Counted from the first letter of the stretch, positions 1 through 7,024 are shown. The stretch: DNA of 10,576 nucleotides from Gulosibacter sediminis (GCF_014904065.1 NZ_JACXJG010000012.1:24051-34626), one strand, 5' to 3'. Program-made: numbers and translations. The notes: generated by a model from the letters alone, not told the origin.

Positions 1-525
1 TGCCTCGTGGGCGACGTCGGCGACGGTGCGAATGTCCAGCACGTTGATGGCGGGGTTGCCGATTGTTTCGGCGTAGAAGGCCTTCGTGTTCGGGCGAACC
101 GCGTTGCGCCACTGCTCGGGGTCGTTCTCATCGAGGATGAACGTCACCTCGATGCCCGCCTTCGCGAGCGTGTACTTGAAGAGGTTGTAGGTGCCGCCGT
201 AGATCGAGGTCGATGAGACGACGTGGTCGCCTGCGCCCGCGATGTTGAGGATCGCGAGCGTTTCGGCGGCCTGACCGCTCGAGACCGCGAGCGCGGCGGT
301 GCCGCCCTCGAGCGCGGCGACGCGCTCTTCGAGCACGGCGGTCGTCGGGTTGGTGATTCGCGTGTAGATGTTGCCGGTCTCGGTGAGCGCGAACAAGTTC
401 GCGGCGTGATCGGCGTCGTTGAAGGCGTACGCGGTCGTCTGGACGATCGGCGTGATGACCGCGTTGGACGAGGGGTCAATCCGCGTGCCCGCGTGAATCT
501 GGCGGGTTTCGAAGCGCTGTGACAT
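1..525 (-). CDS. metY: O-acetylhomoserine sulfhydrylase (aminocarboxypropyltransferase), N-terminal part
   Basis: PLP enzyme that makes homocysteine from O-acetyl-L-homoserine and sulfide in the cytoplasm (methionine synthesis). The first 175 residues are visible; the rest, including the PLP-binding lysine, lies beyond the left edge. It starts MSQRFETRQIHAGT. The stretch HAANLFALTETGNIYTRITN (residues 40-59) is typical of MetY rather than cystathionine gamma-synthase. Tyr54 and Arg56 match the residues that contact the PLP phosphate of the partner subunit. SSGQAA (82-87) is the phosphate-binding loop, and Tyr109 in SIYGGTY fits the ring-stacking tyrosine. The ATG at 525 follows AGGAGA with a short spacer. 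A divergent gene lies upstream, so its promoter is in 526-633. Family assignment is firm. The choice of MetY over other Cys/Met-metabolism PLP enzymes rests on motif spelling and cannot be confirmed without the C-terminal half. Confidence 0.92.
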   Translation of the reverse strand, partial: MSQRFETRQIHAGTRIDPSSNAVITPIVQTTAYAFNDADHAANLFALTETGNIYTRITNPTTAVLEERVAALEGGTAALAVSSGQAAETLAILNIAGAGDHVVSSTSIYGGTYNLFKYTLAKAGIEVTFILDENDPEQWRNAVRPNTKAFYAETIGNPAINVLDIRTVADVAHEA

Positions 526-558
526 GAAATCTCCTAGAGGTGGCAGCGGTGACACGGA

Positions 559-576
559 GGGGTGCCGGCGCACCCC
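559..576. repeat. perfect 7-bp inverted repeat in the metY leader/promoter
   Basis: GGGGTGC (559-565), a CGGC loop, and GCACCCC (570-576). It lies directly downstream of the candidate metY -10 and covers the predicted transcription start. It could be an operator or a leader hairpin. No U-run follows on either strand, so it is not a typical intrinsic terminator. Confidence 0.5.
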
Positions 577-577
577 A

Positions 578-607
578 ATCATCACCGAGGTGGCGAGGCC
601 ATGTGAA
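578..607 (-). promoter_or_regulatory. candidate metY promoter
   Basis: Read on the minus strand there is TTCACA (607-602, five of six matches to TTGACA), an 18-base spacer, and GATGAT (583-578, four of six matches to TATAAT). Transcription would start near 571, giving a leader of about 46 bases that contains the AGGAGA ribosome site. Such a leader is too short for a SAM riboswitch. Assignment is by inspection only. Confidence 0.3.
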
Positions 608-626
608 ATCCACTTGTAATACGGAG

Positions 627-637
627 ACACCGGGTGT
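627..637. repeat. 11-bp palindrome over the start codon of the S51-like gene
   Basis: ACACC-G-GGTGT, perfect arms of 5 bp, overlapping the GTG start at 634. A plus-strand -10-like TGTAAT (615-620, five of six) lies just upstream without a clear -35. This may be a start-site operator or chance; the arms are short. Confidence 0.25.
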
Positions 638-1338
638 GGGACGATGAAGAGGTGACTGTGCTGTTGTCTGGAGGTGGCGACCGCAAGGCGGTGCGCCGGG
701 TTGTTGATCGGCTCTGTCGAGAGCTTGCGAGTAAAGCGGGCGCCTCGCAGGCGCGGCTCGGCGTTCTCGCCGGCGGCGACCCCGTGACACGCGAGGTCGT
801 CGACGCCGTAGCGCCGCCGCTCGGTGTCGACGCAGTGCACCTGCCCGAGACTCCGCAGACCGGCGACTTGCTGATGCTCGCGGGTGTCCTTGTCGGCGAC
901 GGGGACGCGGCGCAGCAGCTCATGGCGTTTGGCGAGACGATCAGCGATCTGCGCGGGCTGGTGCATCGCGGCGCCAGCTACGCCGGTATCGGCTCTGGCG
1001 CAGCTATCGCGGCGGAACAAGCGCTGCTGGGCGGTAGCGAGGTCGGCTCGGTGCCGGTCGCGCCGACGACGAGCGAGACCGAGCGCGAGGTTGAGCTCAC
1101 CGCCGGGCTCGGCCTCATTGACCTCACGGTACTGCCGCACGCGGCGGCATCGGGTCGCATTGGCCTCGGCGTCGCGACGATCGAGGCCGGTCTCACTGAT
1201 CGCATCATCGGGCTCGACGACGCGACCACCCTTTCGATCCGGGATGGCGCACTCGAGTTGCTCGGCCCGGGCAGCATGTGGGAGCTCCTTCGGACCGAGG
1301 ACGGGGTACTCGTACGCACGAGTCGGGTCTCGGCGTGA
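634..1338 (+). CDS. peptidase S51 / cyanophycinase-like protein with altered nucleophile motif
   Basis: A 234-residue protein with the class-I-amidotransferase-like fold signature of peptidase S51 (dipeptidase E, cyanophycinase). The C-terminal half matches well: the [20 protein letters not shown] region (158-177) corresponds to the family's GLGL...DQHF..RGR segment with His169 in place of the catalytic His, and [10 protein letters not shown] (193-202) corresponds to GIDExTAL. At the nucleophile elbow the family has GTSAGA; here it is AGIGSGAA (117-124), so the serine position is Gly120 and a Ser sits one residue later. The usual GGN-type loop before it is also changed (VGDGD). It may be a non-peptidase or altered-specificity member; its substrate cannot be named. 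The GTG start at 634 follows GGAG (623-626) by 7 bases; a GTG at 652 is an alternative. It overlaps ung by 4 bases (GTGA), implying translational coupling. Confidence 0.75.
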   Translation: MWDDEEVTVLLSGGGDRKAVRRVVDRLCRELASKAGASQARLGVLAGGDPVTREVVDAVAPPLGVDAVHLPETPQTGDLLMLAGVLVGDGDAAQQLMAFGETISDLRGLVHRGASYAGIGSGAAIAAEQALLGGSEVGSVPVAPTTSETEREVELTAGLGLIDLTVLPHAAASGRIGLGVATIEAGLTDRIIGLDDATTLSIRDGALELLGPGSMWELLRTEDGVLVRTSRVSA

Positions 1339-2039
1339 CGGCGAGGTCGCTGGGGGAGCTCGCAGCCGAGGGCGTGATCGCCGATGACTGGGCGGTTGCG
1401 CTCGAACCGGCGCAGGCCGAGCTGCGACGTGCGGGGGAGTTCCTCCGCAGCGAGCTCGCAGCCGGCCGCGAGTACCTGCCGGCGGCCGAGAACATCCTGC
1501 GCGCGTTCGCGCAGCCGCTTGCCGACGTGCGTGTCGTGCTGGTGGGCCAGGATCCCTACCCGACGCCAGGGCATCCGATCGGCCTGTCGTTTGCCGTGAA
1601 CCCCGACGTGCGCCCGCTGCCTCGTTCCCTCAGCAATATCTATCGGGAGCTCGACGACGACCTCGGCATTGCGCCGGCCGCCCACGGCGACCTCAGCCGC
1701 TGGAGCGATCAGGGCGTGCTGCTGCTCAACCGTGTGCTCACCGTGCGGCCGGGGGCGCCGGCGTCGCATCGGCGGCAGGGCTGGGAAGCCGTGACCGAGA
1801 CCGCCCTGCGTGCGCTCGCCTCCCGCGGCACGCCGCTCGTCGCGCTGCTGTGGGGTGCGGATGCGCGCAAGGCGAAGGAGTTTCTCGGCGCGACACCGAC
1901 GGTCGAATCCGCGCATCCCTCGCCGCTTTCGGCATCGCGCGGGTTCTTCGGCTCGCGGCCGTTCTCGCGCGTCAACGCGCTACTCGGAGAACAGGGCGCC
2001 GAGCCCATCAACTGGCGGGTCGAGGTACCGGAGGAATAG
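1335..2039 (+). CDS. ung: uracil-DNA glycosylase, family 1
   Basis: Removes uracil from DNA, starting base-excision repair of deaminated cytosine. The 234 residues contain GQDPYP (71-76) with catalytic Asp73, the uracil-binding [10 protein letters not shown] strand with Asn132, and the [19 protein letters not shown] region (194 onward) with His194. [10 protein letters not shown], in place of GQDPYHGPGQ of E. coli, is the actinobacterial spelling; length is close to the family's usual ~225-230. The GTG at 1335 is chosen because it forms a GTGA overlap with the preceding stop and gives a normal-length N-terminus; the frame also stays open upstream to 1278, which would add 19 residues with no match to the family. 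No strong Shine-Dalgarno is seen, consistent with coupling to the S51-like gene. The following amidase starts 2 bases after the stop. Confidence 0.96.
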   Translation: MTARSLGELAAEGVIADDWAVALEPAQAELRRAGEFLRSELAAGREYLPAAENILRAFAQPLADVRVVLVGQDPYPTPGHPIGLSFAVNPDVRPLPRSLSNIYRELDDDLGIAPAAHGDLSRWSDQGVLLLNRVLTVRPGAPASHRRQGWEAVTETALRALASRGTPLVALLWGADARKAKEFLGATPTVESAHPSPLSASRGFFGSRPFSRVNALLGEQGAEPINWRVEVPEE

Positions 2040-2041
2040 CC

Positions 2042-3484
2042 ATGACTGAGCTCCACGAACTCACGGCCAGCGAGCAGGTGCGCCTGCTCGCGGTGGGCGA
2101 ACTCACGAGCACCGAGCTCGCCGAGCACTATCTCGGCCGCATCGAGCGAGCGAACCCCACGCTGCGGGCCTTCACAACCGTCGATGCGGAACACGCACGG
2201 CAACGCGCGGCCGAGCTCGATGAGGCTGGCCGCCCGGGCGTGCTGCACGGCCTCCCGCTTGGCGACAAAGACCTCACGAACCGCGCCGGCGTGCCGACGA
2301 GCTACGGCTCGCGGTCAATGGCCGACTTCGTGCCGGAGGTCTCCGACCCGCTCGTTGAGACGCTCGACGCACACGGCGCCGTGTCGCTCGGCAAGACGAA
2401 CACGCCGGAGTTCGGTTTCCCTTGCTACTGCGAGAACGAGTTGCCGGGCGGCGTCGCTCGCAACCCCTGGGACCTCGGGCGAGGCCCCGGTGGCTCGAGC
2501 GGCGGCGCCGCGGTCGCCGTGAGCGCGGGTCTGCTTCCGCTCGCGCCTGGCAGCGACGGCGGAGGCTCGATCCGTATTCCTGCCGCGGCGACCGGCCTCG
2601 TGGGCCTCAAGCCGTCGCGCGGCCGCGTGCCCGACGGCAGCGGTCTGGATGCGCTGGCCGGCCTCGGCGTCGCCGGCCCGCTCGCCCGCACGGTCGAGGA
2701 TGCTGCGCTGCTGCTCGACGCGATGATCGCGCGGGACGCCGAGGGTCGACCGGCGAACCGGTTCACGACCGCGGCCGCGAGCGAACCACCGCGGAGCTAT
2801 GTCGAGGCTCTGCGCAAAGTCGACCGCAGCCCGCGCCTTCGCGTGGCCTGGAACACGTGGACTCCGTGGGAACCGAGCTACGACATCGAGCTGGCCGCGG
2901 AGGCGATCGAGGCGTTCGAGACCGGGCTCGAAGCGGTCCGCGCGCTGGGCCACGAGGTGGCGGAGTTCACCCTGCCCGCGGCGCCGGAGTACTTCGACGC
3001 GTTCCGCGCCGTGTGGCGCGGGGGAGCGGCGGGTCTGCCGCTCGACGATGCCCAGCTCGACGGCGTAGAGGCGTTGACGGCGTGGCTCGTGCGCAGCGGC
3101 CGCGAGCTGCCCATCCAGGAGCTCTCGCGAGCGCTGTCGGCGCTGTCGGCGTTCGAGCGGCGCATGGTGGCCGCCTACGAACCGTTTGATGTCGTGCTCA
3201 CGCCGGCGATGGCGATGCTGCCCCGGCCGCTCGGCTGGTTCGACCCGCACGACGGCGAGCGTAACTTCATGCAGCAGTGTCAGTACACGCCGTTCACGAG
3301 CTACGTGAACGTCGTCGGACTGCCCGCGATGTCGCTGCCGGTGTTCCAGGGGGCACTGCCGATGGGCATACATGCGATTGGCCGCCCGGGCGACGAACTG
3401 ACGCTGCTGCGCCTCGCGCGCGACCTCGAGCGCGAATTCGCCTGGCACGAGCGCAGGGCGCCGGGGTGGACCATCGCGGACTAG
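2042..3484 (+). CDS. amidase-signature family hydrolase
   Basis: A 480-residue cytoplasmic amidase-signature enzyme, hydrolysing an amide bond with a Ser-cisSer-Lys triad. The triad can be read: Lys76 in GDKDL, Ser152 in GPGGSSGG, and nucleophile Ser176 in GSDGGGSIRIPAA; the 24-residue Ser-Ser spacing equals that of GatA. NPWDLGRGPGG before the signature is typical. The substrate is not evident. It resembles 6-aminohexanoate-cyclic-dimer hydrolase-type and generic amidases more than GatA, because no gatB or gatC is adjacent. The ATG at 2042 is preceded by a strong GGAGGA (2030-2035) lying within the end of ung, 2 bases from the ung stop, so it is the third gene of the operon. A convergent gene ends 29 bases downstream, and no terminator hairpin with a T-run is visible between them. 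Confidence 0.92.
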   Translation: MTELHELTASEQVRLLAVGELTSTELAEHYLGRIERANPTLRAFTTVDAEHARQRAAELDEAGRPGVLHGLPLGDKDLTNRAGVPTSYGSRSMADFVPEVSDPLVETLDAHGAVSLGKTNTPEFGFPCYCENELPGGVARNPWDLGRGPGGSSGGAAVAVSAGLLPLAPGSDGGGSIRIPAAATGLVGLKPSRGRVPDGSGLDALAGLGVAGPLARTVEDAALLLDAMIARDAEGRPANRFTTAAASEPPRSYVEALRKVDRSPRLRVAWNTWTPWEPSYDIELAAEAIEAFETGLEAVRALGHEVAEFTLPAAPEYFDAFRAVWRGGAAGLPLDDAQLDGVEALTAWLVRSGRELPIQELSRALSALSAFERRMVAAYEPFDVVLTPAMAMLPRPLGWFDPHDGERNFMQQCQYTPFTSYVNVVGLPAMSLPVFQGALPMGIHAIGRPGDELTLLRLARDLEREFAWHERRAPGWTIAD

Positions 3485-3513
3485 CCCCGGCGCGCACGCC
3501 GCAGCGCCGCCGC

Positions 3514-3918
3514 TCAGCTCGCCTTTCGGCGGCCTCCGCCCGTGCGCACGTAATTGCCGTCGGCAAGCCCGGCCTCAATCTCGAAGCGGTTCTTGAGCGG
3601 GTTTGAGCCGGCCAGGAAGTAGAGGACCGGGAACAGCATGCCGTATCGCTCCCACTGGCGTACATGCCTGAGCTCGTGCCGCAGCACGCGCGAGCTCACG
3701 TTCGTGTCGGTGAGATAGACCCGGCCGATGCAGACGCCGCCCCGCTTGAATGCCCATTTGGGCAGCCCATGCAGCACGATCATGCCGTCGTGGCGCTCAA
3801 TGCGACCAACCGACAGTGGCGCCCCGTAGAGGAGCGCCACCGCCGTGGCGAAGCGGCAGCCGAGTCGCGACAGTGGCGAGTCGAGGGCTACTTCGCCGAT
3901 GAGTTGTCGAAGTCGCAA
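3514..3918 (-). CDS. small conserved HExxH (zincin-like) protein
   Basis: A 134-residue protein of a short actinobacterial family with no established function that I know. The clearest feature is HELRHVRQWERYG at 81-93: HELRH fits the HExxH zinc-metallopeptidase motif, and Glu113 or Glu115 in NRFEIEAG could be a third ligand about 30 residues later. VALLYGAP (27-34) and MLFPVLYFLAG (94-104) are moderately hydrophobic. It has only two cysteines, Cys21 and Cys63, and no Fe-S cluster motif. The start is unusual: the only early candidate is TTG at 3918, two codons after the pspA stop and in the same frame (TAG CCC TTG), with no ribosome site. Translation would need reinitiation or stop-codon readthrough; a GTG at codon 27 would cut into the hydrophobic segment. 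It is the last gene of the TPM-pspA set. The zinc role is inferred from the motif alone. Confidence 0.8.
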   Translation of the reverse strand: MRLRQLIGEVALDSPLSRLGCRFATAVALLYGAPLSVGRIERHDGMIVLHGLPKWAFKRGGVCIGRVYLTDTNVSSRVLRHELRHVRQWERYGMLFPVLYFLAGSNPLKNRFEIEAGLADGNYVRTGGGRRKAS

Positions 3919-3921
3919 GGG

Positions 3922-4659
3922 CTACTGGGTGATGCTCGACTGCGAGTTGCCCGACTTGAGCGCGGCGAGGCGAGCCTCGACCTCGGTCATCTGGCCGACG
4001 TTCTCGAGCTCTTCGAACTGCTTGTCAAGACTCGACGCCTGCAACTCTTGCTGGCCACGGACACGAGCTTCTTCTCGACGTACCTTTTCCTCGAAGCGGC
4101 CGAGGTCGGTGGTGGGGTCGAGCACGTTGATCTGCGAGAGGGCATCGTTGACCTTGCCCTGTGCCTCGGCCGTCTTGGCGCGTGCCGAGAGCTCGTCGCG
4201 CTTGCGGATCAGCTCGTTGAGCTTGCCGCGCATGCCCTCGAGGCCGTTCTTCAGCTGGTCGACGACCTGGGTCTGCTGCTCGATCTGCGGGCGCGCCGTG
4301 TTGACGTTGCCCTCTTCCTCGACCTGGCGCTGAATCGCGACCTTCGCGAGATTGTCGAACTTGTCGGCCGACGCGATGTCGCCGCTGTTGCGGAACTCGT
4401 CGGCCTTGTTCGACGCGGCGAGCGCCTTCTGGCCCCAGTCGCGCGCATCCTGCTCGTCCTGGCGCGCGTCGTCCTCGAGCATGCGCAGGTTGCCAATCGT
4501 CTGCGAAATCGCGGCCTCGGCGTCGGCGATGTTCGCGGAGTAATCACGGATCAGCTGATCGATCATGATCTGCGGGTCTTCCGCCTGGTCGATCAGGCTG
4601 TTGATATTGGCACGAACAAGCTGTGAGATGCGGCCGAAAATTGACTGCTTCTGGGCCAT
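3922..4659 (-). CDS. pspA: PspA/IM30 (Vipp1) family membrane-stress protein
   Basis: A 245-residue cytoplasmic, almost wholly helical protein of the PspA/IM30 (ESCRT-III-like) family, which binds stressed membranes as oligomers. It starts MAQKQSIFGRISQLVRANIN, an amphipathic helix followed by SLIDQAEDPQIMIDQLIRDY, the family's most conserved segment. Long charged coiled-coil helices follow, to LDKQFEELENVGQMTEVEARLAALK near the end. The ATG at 4659 has AAGGAG (4672-4667) seven bases upstream. A longer open frame continues upstream through the opposite side of the Gly-rich tail of the TPM gene and is not used. The gene lies 85 bases after the TPM gene on the same strand, probably in one transcript, and is followed by the HExxH gene after an in-frame TAG. 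TPM-PspA pairing is common in bacteria and supports an envelope-stress role. Confidence 0.93.
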   Translation of the reverse strand: MAQKQSIFGRISQLVRANINSLIDQAEDPQIMIDQLIRDYSANIADAEAAISQTIGNLRMLEDDARQDEQDARDWGQKALAASNKADEFRNSGDIASADKFDNLAKVAIQRQVEEEGNVNTARPQIEQQTQVVDQLKNGLEGMRGKLNELIRKRDELSARAKTAEAQGKVNDALSQINVLDPTTDLGRFEEKVRREEARVRGQQELQASSLDKQFEELENVGQMTEVEARLAALKSGNSQSSITQ

Positions 4660-4744
4660 GGGAATGCTCCTTGGTGATCGAATCGGTGGATGATCGTGAA
4701 CTGAATTTATGTTGCGTGTCTGACCAGTTGGCTGATAGCGGCGA

Positions 4745-6859
4745 CTAGCGGGTTCCGCCGCCCCCGCCGAAGCCGCCTCGGCTGCCGCCGCCGCCCGAGA
4801 AACCGCCGCCGCCTCCGCCGCCGCCGAAACCACCAAAGCCGCCAAAGCCGCTCCAGTCGTTGTCGTGGCGCCGCGACGAGCCCGAGTCGCTCAAGATGCC
4901 GCTGATGATGCCGCCGAGGATTGCCCCGCCCATGCTCGAAAGGAACTGGTCACCGCCACCGCCGTAGGAATTGCGGTGTCGCCCGTAGCCTGCATGGCTC
5001 GTCGAGTCCCACGAGCTGAACGAGTACGTGTTGTCGACCTCTTGCTTGCCGGTGGAGAGCGCGGTGCGGGCGAGGTGATCGGCATCGTTCGCGAGCTGCA
5101 GCGCCTGCACCGGATCATCGTTGCGGAGGGCCTCGGCGCGGGCGAGCTGAGACTCGGCCTGGTCGAGGCGGGTGCGGGGCCCGGAGGACACGGCGCCGCG
5201 CTTCGAGTTGATGAACTGCGCTGCGGCGCTGATTTCCGCGCTCGCGTTGCGCAGCGCTTCGGGCAGCCGGGCGCGCGCGTGATCAACGCGCTCCTTCGCG
5301 TCGAGCAGGCCGCCGAGTGCGTCGTCGAGGCGACCCGCCACCGCGTGGAGCCGCTCGATCGTGCCCGCCGGGTCGGTGAATCGGCCCGCAGCCTGGTCGA
5401 TGTCGGCGAGCAGCTTGCGTGCCTCGGTGACTGTTTCGGTCGTAGTCGCCGACGGCGTGACCGACGCGGTGCCGGTAAGGTCTTCAACCTGCGCGAGCGT
5501 GCGCTTGAGCTGGGCGGCCTCGTCGGCGATCTGGCGGGGTGCTCGTTCAAACAGCTCGCGCGTGGCCGTGAGGCCCTTCACGAGTCCGTCGAACTGGGCG
5601 AATGCGTTCTCGGCGTCGGTGATATCGACGATCGCGGCGCCGGCATTGCCGGCCTCGGCGGATGCCGTGGCCCCCTCGATCTCATCGTCGGCGAGATCGA
5701 GCAACTGACCAGCCTGGCCGATGTCCGCGCCGATGCGGTCGCGCGCCGACTGGTCGTAGTGCGCATCCAAGCCGTCGAACCAGCTCGAAATCTCGGCGAG
5801 GCGCGGCCGGGCGGCCTCCGCACGCTGGCGCAGAGCGACGAGCAGCTTCGGTGCGTCGTTCTGCCGCACGCGGAGCTCCTGGAAGTGGCTGGCCTGGTCG
5901 CCGAGTCGCTTGGTCGCGGTGTCCGTGATGGTCAGGATGCGCTCGATCCACGCCTCGCGGTCCTCGGGTGCATCGGGGATATGGTCAAGCAGCTTGCCTT
6001 GGAGTTCGAAGGCCTCCTTCGACGCCTTCTTCGCCATGCCGAGCTCGTTTTGATACACCTTCACTTCGTCAGAGCCGAACTCGGCGCTCGCAAAGGCGAC
6101 CTCCTCGTCGGACGACTTGATCAGGTTGTCCATCCGCACAAGCTGGATTGACGCCTGCTGCCGGCGCGCCTCGAGTTCGGCGGCCTGCTTCTGTTCGGCC
6201 TCGCGAAGTTGTTTTTGACGCTTGCGGCGGCCGTTGAGGAACACGATCGCGACGACGATGAGCACCACCAACACGAGCACGCCGAGCACGATCGTGAAGA
6301 CGTTTGAGTTCTCGCTGCTCGTGCTCGTGGCACCGGAGGTGTCGCTGCCTGAGCTCCCGGACCCGCCGGAGTACGAGCCGTTCAGCGCCTGCTCGAGTTC
6401 GCTCGCCGCCTGCACCGCGGCACCGACGAAGTCGCGCTGGTTCACGAGCGGCAGGATGTCGTTCTGAATCGACTCGCGATCGGCGCTTGACAGCGAGAGG
6501 CTCTGGTCGACGTTGAGCCCGTACTCGCCTGCGTCAGTGCCGATGTAGAGAACGATGTCGTTGATGCCGAGCTGGCTGTCGAGGGCGACCGCGCTCGCCC
6601 AGTCATTGCCGACGTTTGGGTTCTCAAAGGTGCTGACGATGACCACGTAGAGGCTGCTGCCCGTGGCGGACTCGAGGCTCGCCGAAGCGTCTTCGATCTC
6701 AGAGATGTCGCTGTTCGAGAGGGTGTTCGTCGTGTCGGTGACGAGCCCAGTCAGTTCCATCGGCTCCTCCGCCGATGCGCCCTGCGCGGGGAGAAGCGCG
6801 AGGCAACTCGCCAAGAACAGCGACAGCAACAGCGCAGCGGTACGGCGGAGTGTGAGCAT
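4745..6859 (-). CDS. TPM-domain membrane protein with long cytoplasmic helical region and Gly-rich tail
   Basis: A 704-residue single-span membrane protein. Residues 1-30 are a signal sequence (MLTLRRTAALLLSLFLASC..., probable cut at ASA-EE; LASC at 16-19 also resembles a lipobox). Residues about 34-160 are a TPM (TLP18.3/Psb32/MOLO-1) domain, with GLVTDTTNTLS, a YVVIVST strand and GINDIVLYIG. A Gly/Ser linker (161-185) precedes a transmembrane helix (about 187-209) and a basic stop-transfer RRKRQKQ. Residues 211-600 are charged, helical and coiled-coil-like, predicted cytoplasmic. The end has FLSSMGGAILGGIISGIL and a tail of about 24 glycines in the last 39 residues. The ATG at 6859 is chosen because GGAGGG lies five bases upstream; an in-frame ATG at 6886 has no ribosome site. 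PspA follows, so the cytoplasmic part may contact it (inference). The biochemical activity of TPM domains is largely unsettled. Confidence 0.9.
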   Translation of the reverse strand: MLTLRRTAALLLSLFLASCLALLPAQGASAEEPMELTGLVTDTTNTLSNSDISEIEDASASLESATGSSLYVVIVSTFENPNVGNDWASAVALDSQLGINDIVLYIGTDAGEYGLNVDQSLSLSSADRESIQNDILPLVNQRDFVGAAVQAASELEQALNGSYSGGSGSSGSDTSGATSTSSENSNVFTIVLGVLVLVVLIVVAIVFLNGRRKRQKQLREAEQKQAAELEARRQQASIQLVRMDNLIKSSDEEVAFASAEFGSDEVKVYQNELGMAKKASKEAFELQGKLLDHIPDAPEDREAWIERILTITDTATKRLGDQASHFQELRVRQNDAPKLLVALRQRAEAARPRLAEISSWFDGLDAHYDQSARDRIGADIGQAGQLLDLADDEIEGATASAEAGNAGAAIVDITDAENAFAQFDGLVKGLTATRELFERAPRQIADEAAQLKRTLAQVEDLTGTASVTPSATTTETVTEARKLLADIDQAAGRFTDPAGTIERLHAVAGRLDDALGGLLDAKERVDHARARLPEALRNASAEISAAAQFINSKRGAVSSGPRTRLDQAESQLARAEALRNDDPVQALQLANDADHLARTALSTGKQEVDNTYSFSSWDSTSHAGYGRHRNSYGGGGDQFLSSMGGAILGGIISGILSDSGSSRRHDNDWSGFGGFGGFGGGGGGGGFSGGGGSRGGFGGGGGTR
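4748..4864 (-). repeat. Gly-rich low-complexity tail coding repeat of the TPM protein
   Basis: Encodes the last 39 residues: GF/GGF repeats, then runs of 8, 4 and 5 glycines separated by Phe, Ser and Arg. GGN codon runs make this the most repetitive DNA in the window and prone to length change by slippage. Confidence 0.8.
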
Positions 6860-6884
6860 CCAGTCCCTCCAGATGTCGAGCCTC

Positions 6885-6937
6885 ATCGAACCGGGGGATT
6901 CGAGAGGAATCGAACGTAGTCCCTACCGAAACTAGGG
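6885..6937. promoter_or_regulatory. TPM-gene upstream region with short direct and inverted repeats
   Basis: On the minus strand GTTCGAT occurs twice (6915-6909 and 6891-6885), 24 bases apart. Between and beside the copies are small inverted repeats: GATTC-5-GAATC (6897-6911), TTCGA-6-TCGAA (6899-6914) and CCCTA-7-TAGGG (6921-6937). No convincing -35/-10 pair was found; TTCGAT at 6890-6885 could act as a -10 for a leader of about 20 bases. This may be an operator region for the TPM-pspA operon, with low certainty. Confidence 0.3.
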
Positions 6938-7024
6938 CACGATGCGGGGATCTATCTGAACCCCTCAGCCGAGCCAGAGCGGCGACGCGACGAGGTGAAC
7001 AATTGGTGTACCCCTGCGTGTGGC

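Noticed and set aside
526..633. SAM riboswitch upstream of metY
   Set aside because: Only about 108 bases to the divergent gene and no SAM-I/SAM-II/SAM-IV core elements seen; only one simple palindrome.
978..1916. Long open frame on the minus strand opposite the S51-like and ung genes
   Set aside because: Arg/Ala-rich shadow of high-GC coding DNA with no recognisable domain; the plus strand encodes two clear families.
2315..3448. Long open frame on the minus strand opposite the amidase
   Set aside because: Composition is that of an antisense shadow (His/Arg-rich) with no motif; the amidase triad is intact on the other strand.
3485..3540. Intrinsic terminator between the convergent amidase and HExxH genes
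   Set aside because: GC-rich with small hairpins such as GGCGG-CCT-CCGCC, but no T-run and mostly inside coding sequence.
3514..3918. Fe-S oxidoreductase as the function of the HExxH protein
   Set aside because: Only two separated cysteines (21 and 63) and no cluster-binding motif; the visible signature is HELRH.
4660..4845. Longer Ala-rich N-terminus for PspA
   Set aside because: It would be encoded opposite or over the TPM Gly tail and intergenic DNA; the ATG at 4659 has a perfect AAGGAG and matches the family N-terminus.
4865..6151. 428-codon open frame on the plus strand opposite the TPM gene
   Set aside because: No domain, shadow-type composition, and no ribosome site; the minus-strand protein has signal, TPM domain and membrane helix in order.
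6860..6886. Upstream ATG for the TPM protein at 6886
   Set aside because: No ribosome site, and it adds charged residues before the signal; the ATG at 6859 has GGAGGG at five bases.
6880..6920. tRNA-like T-arm sequence (GTTCGATTCC) on the minus strand
   Set aside because: No acceptor, D-arm or anticodon arm can be built around it.
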